DNA from: Sporodiniella umbellata
Taxonomy: Eukaryota; Mucoromycota; Mucoromycetes; Mucorales; Rhizopodaceae
Assembly: GCA_025677835.1 (NCBI GenBank)
Contig: JAIXMR010000104.1
Location: 1 to 64,000 of the forward strand
DNA length: 64,000 bases
Direction of reading: 5' to 3'
Position numbers and translations under genes: made by a program
The notes under the pieces: model-generated
The model's database searches: none
Told to the model about the DNA's origin: nothing
The model's input: the letters and a program-made list of their open reading frames with translations, nothing else
Shown: positions 12,501 through 22,616 of the stretch, piece after piece
Numbering within the stretch: the stretch's first letter is position 1
How the letters are laid out: each line of letters opens with the position of its first letter

Positions 12501-13105
12501 GTTGGGGAACTCTGCATTGACAGGCACCAAAAGCTTATAGGCTTTGGCGTCCACATCGCCTACCTCGATACCACCCTCATGAGTAAAGAGAATATAGTCG
12601 CCTTCACGGACGGAGTTGATACAGACATAGTATTCGGTATTGGCAGGGTGCGGAGCAAATGGCTCAACCAAGAACGTTTTCAACACGCCCGTCGTTCTTT
12701 CAATCTATTTTAAATACGTTTGTCAATCAAGAGCGTTATCTTTTGTTTTACCTGAATTTCCTTTCCCGCACGCTCTTCAATCCACCGACGGGCTTCGGCC
12801 CAATCCTTGTTCAAGGCCAACAAACCGTGCTTGCCTCGACGCTTGATCAGTTGGTCTGGCTTGGCTACCAGTTTATCTGTCAACAACCAAGGATGGGTTT
12901 GCTCAAGCGTGTCAAGCTGTTGCTTCAAATCAGCCTCAAACTGACCAGCAGGACCGTTCTTCAAGGCAGTATTGACATTCACATGGGCCAACTTGGTGGC
13001 TGCAGGTGTGAACAAGCTGGGTCCATCAAGGGTGATGGGTGCACGTAAAAGATGATAAGCCAACAAAAGCTTACCATCATATTCTCTAATAGGTTTGGCA
13101 GACAT
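9518..13105 (-). CDS. ACLY: ATP-citrate lyase, fused single-chain form
   Basis: Three exons: 13105-12752, 12704-10203, 10153-9518, in frame, 1163 residues (animal ACLY is about 1100). Cytosolic enzyme: citrate + CoA + ATP gives acetyl-CoA + oxaloacetate + ADP + Pi, the main acetyl-CoA source for fatty acids and sterols. N-terminal ATP-grasp/citrate-binding region ([69 protein letters not shown]). CoA-ligase region ([20 protein letters not shown]) with the phospho-histidine motif QFGHAG near residue 806. C-terminal citrate-synthase-like domain ([45 protein letters not shown]). The fused architecture argues against a filamentous ascomycete. All key motifs are intact and I have no alternative call. 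Confidence 0.99.
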
Positions 13106-13136
13106 AATGAATTCAAAAGACTATTATTTACAACAA

Positions 13137-13171
<35 letters not shown>

Positions 13172-13428
13172 TATAAAAAAACAAAAAAGAAAATAGAAAG
13201 TGTTATAAATATATACAACAAGTTTCTAATTTGATCGCGGCCCACTGTGACTTGGAGTTTTAAAGCTTTCCATAAAAGGCGCGTCGCCGAGGTGAAAAAA
13301 CTCGTTTGGGCTACGTCCCCTCGGTCTTATATGCCACACACCACATCTATCTATCCATCTCTCTATACACACACTTTTAAACTCTTATTCCCTCTTTTTC
13401 ATCCCCAAAGTCTTTTTTTAAGCGGTGA

Positions 13429-13445
13429 TTGGGGGATGTCCCCAA
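13429..13445. promoter_or_regulatory. Inverted repeat TTGGGG(5)CCCCAA upstream of ACL
   Basis: A 6-bp perfect inverted repeat with a 5-base spacer, about 325 bp upstream of the ACL start codon. It is GC-rich within AT-rich DNA. It could bind a dimeric regulator; no binding protein is identified. Confidence 0.35.
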
Positions 13446-13618
13446 GGGTGATTATGCAATCGTATCTCCCTCATTTTGAGCTTGTATTCCCCCCAAAAAA
13501 ACAAGTAAAGTCCAACCAACTTTTAAAATGCACATCTAGAAAAAATTAAAATCAAGTCAATAGGGCCTTTATCATCGATATGTACATGACACGTACAATT
13601 ATATATATATTTATCTGT

Positions 13619-13622
<4 letters not shown>

Positions 13623-13669
<47 letters not shown>
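13623..13669. repeat. (AC)n microsatellite
   Basis: About 47 bases of CA dinucleotides with one interruption, followed by short GATA units. It lies between the ACL promoter and the end of the C2H2 gene. Confidence 0.95.
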
Positions 13670-13671
<2 letters not shown>

Positions 13672-13871
13672 GATAGATATAAATATATTTCCATGTGTTT
13701 GTACTATTAGCGATTCTTCATGTATTTTTGTTTTGTATTTTATTATTATTTTCGTATGATTTTATTTACAAGCAGAAAAAAAAAAATAGAGGATGTGTTC
13801 ACTTCCTACAGAGTCTATCGGAAATTGAAACGAACGGTGGGGGAGACAGAAAAAGAAGATAAAAAGGAGGT

Positions 13872-14312
13872 TTAAATCATCTCGCCTGTAAAAGGTTCTG
13901 TCGCCAGAATATGTTGTCTTTTGGGCTTTCTTTGTTTTTTGTTGTAGTGCGTGCGATAATGTGCCCGCAGATTATCTGATCTACCAAAAGTCTTTGTACA
14001 TCCAGGGTGCTCGCAAGCAAACGGACGTTCTCCTGTATGCACCAACATGTGTCTTTTGAGATGTTCAAATCTTTTGAAACTCCATTGACATTGCTGGTAG
14101 TCACATACGTGTTTATGCTGTTGCTGGGATGACTTTTTCTTCTTGATGGGTGGTTGAGGGTAGTAGTAAAAGGGCATAATGGGCGTCAGCGGGGGTGACA
14201 CGGCCATGTTTTGTTGATAGATGGAATGATAATATGGTGGCACAATTGAATTGTATAGCTTGGACTGCTCCGTGTGATACACTCCATTATTATTCTCTAG
14301 ATAAGATAGCAT
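13872..14312 (-). CDS. C2H2 zinc-finger transcription factor
   Basis: Single exon of 146 residues. The N-terminal half is rich in Tyr, Pro and Gln with a KKKK patch. The C-terminal half has two classical C2H2 fingers joined by the TGERPFAC linker: CDYQQCQWSFKRFEHLKRH, then CEHPGCTKTFGRSDNLRAH. FKRxEHLKRH plus FGRSDNLxxH is the pattern of fungal stress or developmental regulators (Msn2/Seb1-like and the fingers of filamentous-fungal Ste12), so nuclear sequence-specific DNA binding is expected. The target and exact orthology cannot be read from two fingers. It is complete and uninterrupted, with a basic tail (KKQRKPKRQ) that may serve as a nuclear localisation signal. Confidence 0.88.
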   Translation of the reverse strand: MLSYLENNNGVYHTEQSKLYNSIVPPYYHSIYQQNMAVSPPLTPIMPFYYYPQPPIKKKKSSQQQHKHVCDYQQCQWSFKRFEHLKRHMLVHTGERPFACEHPGCTKTFGRSDNLRAHYRTHYNKKQRKPKRQHILATEPFTGEMI

Positions 14313-15257
14313 ATTAAGACTTCCTTTTTAAAAAAAAAATGAACTGGACAGAAATAGAGAGATTGACAGCAAGAAAAGAGAAAGAAAAAAAAAAGATGAA
14401 AAAGAATGAGACGTACGATAACGTAGGTATATATATATATATATATAGATAGATAGATAGATACAGCTGTACGTATGTATGTATTTATACGCACACATAC
14501 ATATATGTATACATATATACTTATATATACATATAAGTCTTTTTTTCCTGTTTGAATTCTAGATATTCAACAAAGAGGTGCATAAGGTATTTTTTCTTAT
14601 TGGAGCATATATTGCATCCCATTTCTCTGCATAATTTAGTAAATAAAGAAAGCCATTATTACTTCATGTACTCCCTCCCTAATCTGTAGCATTTTCTTAT
14701 AGTGTCAACAGTCAGGAAAAAATCTAGGTTTGCCTAGAATAACCTTATCTGCCACATTCCTACTCGAAAACTATTCCCTTCCGCTTCCCCTTTATTTCAA
14801 GTTCACAATGCTTGTTGAAAGAGAGGAATTAAACAATTCAATTAAAAAATTTTGTCTCCTTTTTATTAGTATTGTTATTTTTATTTGTTTTCTCACTTGT
14901 ACTCGTACTTTTGCCTGTTTACTTATTTTATCATTTCGCTTTTTACTCCAAGAACTACAATTGTTCCTGCTTTTATTTTTCTACTTGTTTTGGTCCTTGC
15001 CTACCTACAGTAAGATCATGGCTATCACGATGGAATCTATCTAGATTCTATACAGACGGACTGTTCTTAAAATGAAGAAAAATTCCTTTTCATCTTTCTT
15101 TCTTTTGGTTCTATAGAGGGAACACAAGAACATGTCGATCTTATTCCCCTGTACTTTTAATCTTTTTTTTTTTTTTTATTATTTTATTTATGTTATTATT
15201 ATTATTCTTTTTTTGTATGCTTAATAAACAATTTTCACATTTTTTGCATTAAAATAT
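14313..15257. other. Intergenic region with (TA)n and (GATA)n repeats
   Basis: About 0.9 kb forming the upstream region of the C2H2 gene and the 3' flank of NOT4. It contains (TA)n plus (GATA)n at about 14429-14463, alternating CATA/TATA stretches to 14545, and T-rich DNA. The plus-strand hydrophobic frame at 14730-15044 arises from T-rich codons and is not supported as a gene. Confidence 0.6.
14429..14463. repeat. (TA)n(GATA)n microsatellite
   Basis: About eight TA units followed by five GATA units, immediately upstream of the C2H2 gene on its 5' side. Confidence 0.95.
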
Positions 15258-15509
15258 TTATCCAAGATGCATAGATTTCATATTTCGATATTCATCTTCT
15301 TGATAAACTCTTGGAGGTCGGTAGGCATTTGGACGTTGAGACACAAACGGCGACTGAAACATGACTTGTTGAGAAGGAAACCAAGCTCCGTTTACAAATG
15401 TGTATCCTCTCTCATGGTGATAAACAGGTACTTTTCTTTGAAAACAGACATCTGATGATTTGTAGTTTGCAAATAGACAAAAGGTTAATATAAAAACAAA
15501 GTAAGGAGG

Positions 15510-15546
<37 letters not shown>

Positions 15547-18080
15547 ATAAGTACGATGGATAAGATTGTAAAAGCTTTTTTTTTTTTTTTTTTTTTTTAA
15601 TTTTATCGATCTTATCTCTTACCTGTGTCCGCCATTCTTTCATACCTATAGTGTGGGTAAAATTCTTTGGATATCGCTTGATTGTTTGTCATCCGATAAT
15701 CGGATTGATATTGACCCAGAGGGTGAGAATATCTGTTCTCGACAGGCTGTAACCAATTTCTACCCAAATAAGCACCGGTCTGTAACGAATACTCTTCTGG
15801 ACCGTAATTTGAATAGAAGCCTGGTCGTTGTCTGACAGACTCCTCAATTTGCGGAGGGTAAGGGCCACCAAAGTAACTCGTATTCCCATAGGGGCTGTCA
15901 GTAGAATACTTTGGCTCTTCTGAATACATGAACGATAGATCAGGATAACTACCGATGGAAGGTTCCAAAAAGCCCCAGTCGTTCGGTACTGGAAAAGACC
16001 CTAACGAGCGGGCTCCAGATAAACCCTGGTTTGGGGGGTTAGCAGGAATTGTCAAGCTGGGTTGAAAAAAATCGCGATAGAACTCTTTTCTGGGCGTATT
16101 GCTCTGAAAACCATTAGACTCCTGGGCGCTCTTCAAAAAATGATTGTTTTCGCCAAAAGGATCAAAGTTTCGGTCAACTGACCATTTGGAAGTATTACTG
16201 CCAAATGCTATTGACTGATCTTCAGTTTGATGTTCTGCCTTCTGTCGAAGATGCAGTAGATGGCTAGAGAGCCTAAAGGTGGTTTTGGCAGGTTCGATAG
16301 AAGTGGGCTGGCTTGCTCTGTCTAAAGAAAAGTTTTCTGGATGTGTCTCTTTGACAAATATACTGTCGGTCTCATTTGTAACTTTGTCTGCCCAAAGCTT
16401 TTGTGCTGGCATCTGGGGATCACATACTTTAATGATACTTTTGAGAGAATCTAAAGTGTTTAGCGAGTCAGATCCATCTGATTCTTTTATCTCTAATCCT
16501 TCCTTTTCTTCAGGCAGACGCTGTTCCTTTTCTTCAGATAGGCGCTCTTCTTCTTCTTTTTCAGGTAGTTGCTCTTCCTTTTCTTCAGGCGGACACTGCT
16601 CTTCTGCTTCAGGCAGGCATGGTTGCTTTATTTCGGCCTGCGCTGTTTCTTTTTTTTGGTTGGTTTCATTATCCAAACCTGCTCTTACTTTTTGACTTTG
16701 TCTCACGTTTGTTTTGGGTACGTTTTTCTTCAAAGAAAAGGGCTCTGTTTTTAATACAGCCAAAGCCTTTCTTTCTTCTTGTTTTGACTCCTTCAGCTCC
16801 TCAAGACGGGCTGTTTTTGTCTTGGATGTTTTTTTTTTACTCTTGTACTTTGACTCCGATACTGAATGGTTGCCCCTGGATGAAGAAACTGCCGTATCAG
16901 AAGGTACGGCAACATTCACTATCGTAGCAGACTGTGGTCTAGCCCAGGAGACTGTTGAGGGAAGATGTGGATCTTCTGTTTTTTCTATTATAAGTGGCTT
17001 CATTCGTTTTTTCTGTGTTTTTTTATTGCCAGAAGGTTTTGTAGTCTTGGGTGAGCTGTTTTCGGCTCGGATACTAGCAGAAAATTCTCTAAACTCTTGA
17101 AAGCTTGTCGACGGTAAAGATGGCCATGTTTGAGAAGAGGGAATATCTGATCTTAAGAAACTCGTAGCTTTTAGAGCCTCACTTATCTTAATCGCATAAG
17201 AGGGGATGGCTTTTTGCTTTCTATATAATTTCTATAAAAACACTCTTTTCTTCTACTTTTTCACTACCTCTCTTTTTACTTACCCGGTAGGTGCTGTTTT
17301 TGGCTTATCAGCCACAAGTTCATGTAAAAATAAACATTCTTTGATGGGACATTTTGTTTTGTTGATAAAGTGTGTGCAATATTTAGTAGTTCCAAAAAAG
17401 GTTCTATGTTACATGTAAATATTTGTCGCCTTTTGTGTTGTATCTTACCTAATCGTCTCCCCCTCGAGTTTCATTCCGTTCAATTCTTCTCTTGCTCTAT
17501 TTGCATCTGCTTCTTTAGCAAAAGTCAAGTAAAAGCCAGCTCCTATCGAAGGAGGTTTGGTAATGACTAGCTTCTCAATTTTACCAAATTTTCTGAGCAT
17601 TTCGTTCTAATTCGACAGTAAAGCAGCTTTTTTGTTTAGTCTTTTGTCAATTACAAAGTAAAGTTTCATTTACATTCACATCAGCGTGCTTTAAACTCAT
17701 ATTTATGACATGTACTACATTTCTCTGAATAACCCTTAAAGCTGACAATTGTTGTTTGGACGGCTCTCCTGCCATACGAACCTTCACGCCTTCATCTTTC
17801 TCAATTTCTTTTATCAATTCCTCGCTGATAGGGACAAACCTAATATGCTGTTCACTATAAAGTCTTCTACAACCAGGACATCGACCGTTTAAATTTGATT
17901 TGATATGATGCCAACAAAACCGACAGATCTGATCATCGCAGTTAAAAACATTTTTTAGGATAATAAATGAGGACTGACCTGGTATCCGCAAGTACAGGGT
18001 TTGAAATGTTTTTCTAGTACATCTAATTCTTCCATGCATAGTGGACAGTCGTTGGTGTCTGGATCAATAGCAAGTGTCAT
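15258..18080 (-). CDS. NOT4: CCR4-NOT E3 ubiquitin ligase, NOT4/CNOT4
   Basis: Six exons: 18080-17979, 17928-17674, 17606-17449, 17403-17284, 17220-15623, 15451-15258. They join in frame to about 809 residues. N-terminal C4C4 RING, residues 12-57: CPLCMEELD, CTCGYQICRFCWHH, CPGCRRLY. A NOT4-type RRM and adjoining C-rich segment follow (GAGFYLTFAKEADANRAREE, RTFFGTTKYCTHFI, NKTKCPIKECLFLHE). The long C-terminal half is low-complexity, with a Glu/Pro-rich block near 16490-16620 and a Tyr/Pro/Asn-rich tail. Family role: with an E2 (Ubc4/5 type) it ubiquitylates stalled-ribosome and other substrates and is a CCR4-NOT subunit. The last exon (ending KSMHLG) contains no long ATG-initiated frame and was recovered by splicing. 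Confidence 0.95.
15510..15547. repeat. (TA)n(TG)n microsatellite in a NOT4 intron
   Basis: Compound dinucleotide repeat within the last NOT4 intron (15452-15622), which also contains a T tract of about 22 bases (15576-15598). Confidence 0.9.
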
Positions 18081-18496
18081 ATTAAATACACGTGATCAAA
18101 CTATGTGAGGTAAAAAGAAGAGAAAAGAAAAAAAAAACATTGAACTTTTTTTTTCCTATCGTTCTCCAAGTTTCTCTTTGCCATGGACAAAGAGTAGAAA
18201 ACCGATTTTTGATTTGAAGTGTACAATCAAAGGTATTTTTTCCGCCAGACTTTGAATTTCACGAAAAAAAAAAAGCAGTGCTTCTCAACTGAAGGTAAAA
18301 ATGCAGTTGCTTTGGAAAGCAGTGGGTTATACATACTTGCAATTCTTTTTAGAAAAAAAAAAAAAAAAGGAAAAGTAAAAAAAATCCAATTTAAACCGCT
18401 GAAATCTAAATGAAAACCGCTTGGTATATTTGCACTATAGTTAACCTTTTTTTATATGATATGGTGCCAAAAACAAAAAGAGAAGTGGGGGTATAT
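18081..18496. other. NOT4 upstream region / RIC1 3' flank
   Basis: About 0.4 kb between two minus-strand genes. It is A-rich with runs at about 18126-18137, 18260-18270 and 18352-18369. No gene seen. Confidence 0.6.
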
Positions 18497-19103
18497 TTAA
18501 AGATTGTGCATATTTTGAACAACTCTATCCATTTGACTATCGTGAGCGCTCGAGGGCACTGAGCTGTTTGTTTCTATACGCGTTTTTATCATTTGTAGTG
18601 CCTCATGTAAGGTATTTCCTGTATCTTGAGATAATTATTAGAATGACTTTTTTTTTCTTAAAATCAAAAGAAAACCCTTACTATCAATAGAGCTTAGAAA
18701 CCTAACTAGCTCTTTACACAGCTCATAATTGTTTTCATCTAATGCCCTGTGTAACAGACGCATTGTATCCTATACGTCCTTAATACTTCTATTGTATGTT
18801 GAAAGAGTTACCTTTCCAGCAACAGCCAGTGGCTGCATTGTTTGTAAAATAATTAAATAAGATGTTGCAGTGTGCAATCGACCTTCATCTAAGCAAATCT
18901 ATAGCGCGCTCAATTAATAGCTCTATTTTACAATCAATACCTCAAACAAATCTTTCGGCTTTCCAACAACAGAGAACAAGTGGCCCCACAATGCCACTTC
19001 AGTTTTTCTAGCACAGCTTACAATCACATCAAGTGCATGTCTAAATTGATCTAAAAATCTAATAACAAAAGGCAAAATAGCGTCTTTACCAACACCTTGT
19101 CAG

Positions 19104-19135
<32 letters not shown>

Positions 19136-22100
19136 ATTTGCGTTCTGTATATTTTTACCTTCTTTTAGATCTTGCCCAGCTTCTTCTTCCAAAACAGTAT
19201 GGAGCAAAATTTCTAGTGCATGGCCAAAATATACATATTTCTCGTAAGCTCTAGCAAACGTTACAGCATCTTGTTCCAAATCGTCTTGCAGTAAGTGTCT
19301 AAAGATATGATGCAAAAATAAATGCATCTTTCAAGCGAGTGTAAATAAATTATAAACAAAAAATCGTATACAGTTCATGAAAAATGTATGCGTGTGTACT
19401 TTTGGGCTCATTTTAAACAGTGTAATTCCAAGAGAAGTATTAAATGATATACTTTGCTCAATACCAACTATGATACCCCTTCCTATCAACACGGCTAACA
19501 AAAAAAGTATCAGTAAACTATTGGGATATACTGTAATTACATATTGGATAAAAGTCAAGCGGTATGTGAACTGCTTCCTTGCTTAGATTGTCGAAGCTAT
19601 CAATCTTCCAGCTTGAACGAGCTCTTACTAAAGACGTATAGCTAGCTTCATGCTCTATTTGATAGCTTAACGAAAAGGGTCGTCCAGTATCTTGTCTCGG
19701 TGACAACCATCCAGGCGTAGTGGGTGTTGTCGGCTCACTTTCGGAATAAGTGTGGCTATTCGCATCATATTCCTCGGGCAGTAAAAAATTTGTGAAAACT
19801 TTCAAACCGCCCCCGTTCATGACCCATAGTGACGTTTGTAAGTTTTCTACGCATCTTTCCCCAATCCAGTAATATTCAGCATTATTGGCAATAATATGTA
19901 TCTCATACGGATTCGAAGACTCGCAATTCGCGGCTGAATCATGCATTTTATCCTAAAAACAACATTAGTAAACAACCAAAAAATATTTACAATACTTATG
20001 ACAGTTTTACATTTAAATAAAGCATCACCAGCTTCCCACCCACCAATAGAAGAATATTAGAAGATAGCATATCTTCAATAGATTTCAACTGGTCTCCTTT
20101 GTATACGTGAAATAGGCTAACACTTCGCACCTTGATCGGGCTTGTAACAATTCCATCTAATGATATTCTTCTTACTATCTCTAATCCAGAAAATCCTGCC
20201 TGTTTTTTTATCAAAGTAGAGTTGTTTAAAACTATACTGTATATATTGAGAACATTGTCTGATGTATAAACTAGCAAGAATTGACCGCACAAAGTCATAT
20301 AAAGAGGCATATCCAAAAGAGTTTCCGTGTATAGGACATATGAGTGATCCAGATTGCTGTCACGGGAATACAATCGTATCTATCAAGCTGAAATTGAGTA
20401 ACTATGAATTAGTATTTGTAAATCAATTTACTTCAAATTTTTTTTGCAAAACATTTTCACAAGAAACAACAAGTATGGTTTTATACCAAACCATACCGCC
20501 CCTGATTACAAAACTTTGTTCTTGCTGCTGATTACCAAATAGTTTCCATCGATTTGAAACCGTATTGTAGTGAGCAAATCCTCTTTTTCCGCTTACGGCA
20601 ATATAATTTCCATCTGAGCTGATAGAAGAGTACTGAATTGGCCAGTTTTCTGCTATATATAAAAGAGGGTACTATCAATTGCATTATTGTATTAGTGATA
20701 AACTTGCTTTACACAGTAAAAGAAGAAATGATATTTGCCTGGATATGCGTCCAAGCAACTGCTGCTGGATCAATTGCCGTATTATTTTCCTGATAATTAC
20801 CACTGTTATTATACAGCAGTATTCTATCATCCGTTTGAAGCATTCCTTTTTTAGCGTTATCCTAAACCAAATCTTAGCTTTACTCTGGCTTTGAATAGAT
20901 ATAGGAACTTACAGAGTGCAAATATGAAGTAAGAGTTGATTTGACAAAAGGAAGAACATATAAACTAGACCTTCTTATGTCTATTTTATCTTTTGATAAG
21001 GTAAACAAATAGTGGTCTCCAGGTCCCCAAAACTGATAGAAGAAATAATAAGCTCAATGATTTAACGTTTGATTGTTTGCTAAATATACCAAGCGCTGAG
21101 TTCCCCTCATATAAACATCTTTTAAGCTATATTTGCATTAACATCAAGTTCAGTTTTTGACGAGTAAATGAAACCTTACTTTTCTTCATTAAACAGCTCG
21201 TCTGATTCGTTGGAAGCAAACAGTATATTTCCATACACACTCCAGGTTGAAATCCCACTTTCTTTGTATCCAACTGCAATAGCATATCCGTCAGAAGTCC
21301 AGCACAAATCACTCACTGGGCCAACGCTCTTTCTCCATGTAGTCAGTTGCAGTTTATGCGAAAAAACAGGTGGTGAATTGGAGCTCTGTACAGAATAGAC
21401 AAAAACTGTTCCGTTTGTGGTTCCAACAGCAATCAACGAAAAGTTGGTATTGATTGCTACACAGGTTGCCCCATTTTCTATCCCAGTTTCTCTGCTTCCA
21501 TAAAAACACATTCCTGTCCATTTTGGTTTGACAGGTGCTTTATTTTGCTTATCGTGGTCGTTTCCATCACTAGTTTCATTTTGAATGAAATAGGCTCTTC
21601 CCTCATTTGAAGCCCACACGTGAATTCTGTTCGTTTCGTTATAGTGTATGGATTGCAGACGTTCTAAACCGAATTTTATCAAAATCCACCACTTGTTTCC
21701 AAAGTAAATTCTTTTTGACTTACCTGTTTCATCGTTCTCTAAGATACCTAAATTTGACAACAAAAGAGATTGTGCTGCATTAACGTATTGGGGATTCCAG
21801 GATATAAGTTGTATGACTGGCGGAGTATGTGTAGCAACAACCATTGTATTATGAAAAGAAGCTCCACTTGTAAAACGATTTATATTACAGTAAACATATG
21901 TCTTCTTTTTCTTTTACCAGATAACTCCGGCATCTATTCTAATTGCTAATCTAAACCTAAGGAGCATAGTTTTGGGTCCTTTTCCTTCGCCAGGGCCCGT
22001 CACAACAGCATGTGTAGTTGTTGGAAAATTGAATTCAAAAGAGCATTGTTCGTATGCTAATACTGAATACAACAATAAATAATTTTTTGATGTCTACACG

Positions 22101-22523
22101 AAATAGTTTGAATAGATAAAGATGTCTTTTAGATGATGCACAGTCGTTTCTTTGATTTCCTTTACTTGTATCGTGATGTAACTCGCATCAGACTTCCACA
22201 TCACACTGACATTTTCTCCAAACTCATCAACATGGTTCAAAGACCGTTCGACAAAGGAAAGTATAGTTGTTGGCTTAATATGTAGACTTATTTTAATATA
22301 TTTCAAACTCTAATATACGAAAACACAAATAGGAATGCAGACAAACCTTTACAGACCAAAGGTAAATTGCAGTTTGTGTACAAGTAATAAAGAAAGACGT
22401 GTCAAAAGAATGTGCAACAGCCACAATGTTCGTGTTTTTCGGAAAGCATGCACTCTCCTTTTTAACACTGTTTGAGGCTGAGTCGATTGAAAGCTGATTG
22501 GCGATCCCATTGAGCCAATACAT
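18497..22523 (-). CDS. RIC1: RIC1, Golgi Rab-GEF subunit (Ypt6/Rab6 exchange factor)
   Basis: A multi-exon gene of about a dozen exons with short introns. The start ATG is at 22523 (MYWLNGIANQ) and the stop TAA at 18497-18499 (...QNMHNL). Clear exons include 22523-22347, one starting at 22309, and one near 21868-21176; not every junction could be fixed. Family signatures: a WD40-like N-terminus (TAIYLWSVK, KPTTILSFVERS, FGENVSVMWKSDASYITIQ), then GPGEGKGPKTMLLRFRLAIR, WTSDGYAIAVGY, YWIGERCVENLQTSLWVMNG, and an alpha-helical C-terminal RIC1 domain. In yeast, Ric1-Rgp1 activates Ypt6 for retrograde transport to the late Golgi. The exon near 22309-22090 joins the next only if a non-obvious splice site is used. 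Confidence 0.88.
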
Positions 22524-22616
22524 CCTACTTTAATAAAAGAATGAAAAAGGGCCGCTGCTTTCTATCTTTTGTGTATTTCATGAAAGCGTAGAAGAAAAGT
22601 CCGCTTTTTTTTATTA

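Larger units (their letters stand above)
13106..13871. promoter_or_regulatory. Upstream region of ATP-citrate lyase
   Basis: The probable 5' UTR carries a T/A tract of about 30 bases (13138-13168 on the + strand). Further upstream lie a CCCCT stress-element-like site (about 13316-13320), an inverted repeat TTGGGG-GATGT-CCCCAA (13429-13445) overlapping an ATTGG (CCAAT-box complement), and a CA-rich microsatellite (13623-13669). No gene is seen between ACL and the C2H2 gene. Regulatory roles are inference from motif resemblance only. Confidence 0.4.

Noticed and set aside
11676..12713. Long plus-strand frames opposite ATP-citrate lyase
   Set aside because: They are mirror frames of a strongly coding minus-strand exon and match no protein.
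14730..15044. Hydrophobic plus-strand frame
   Set aside because: Leu/Phe content follows from T-rich DNA; no start context, splice signals or family resemblance.
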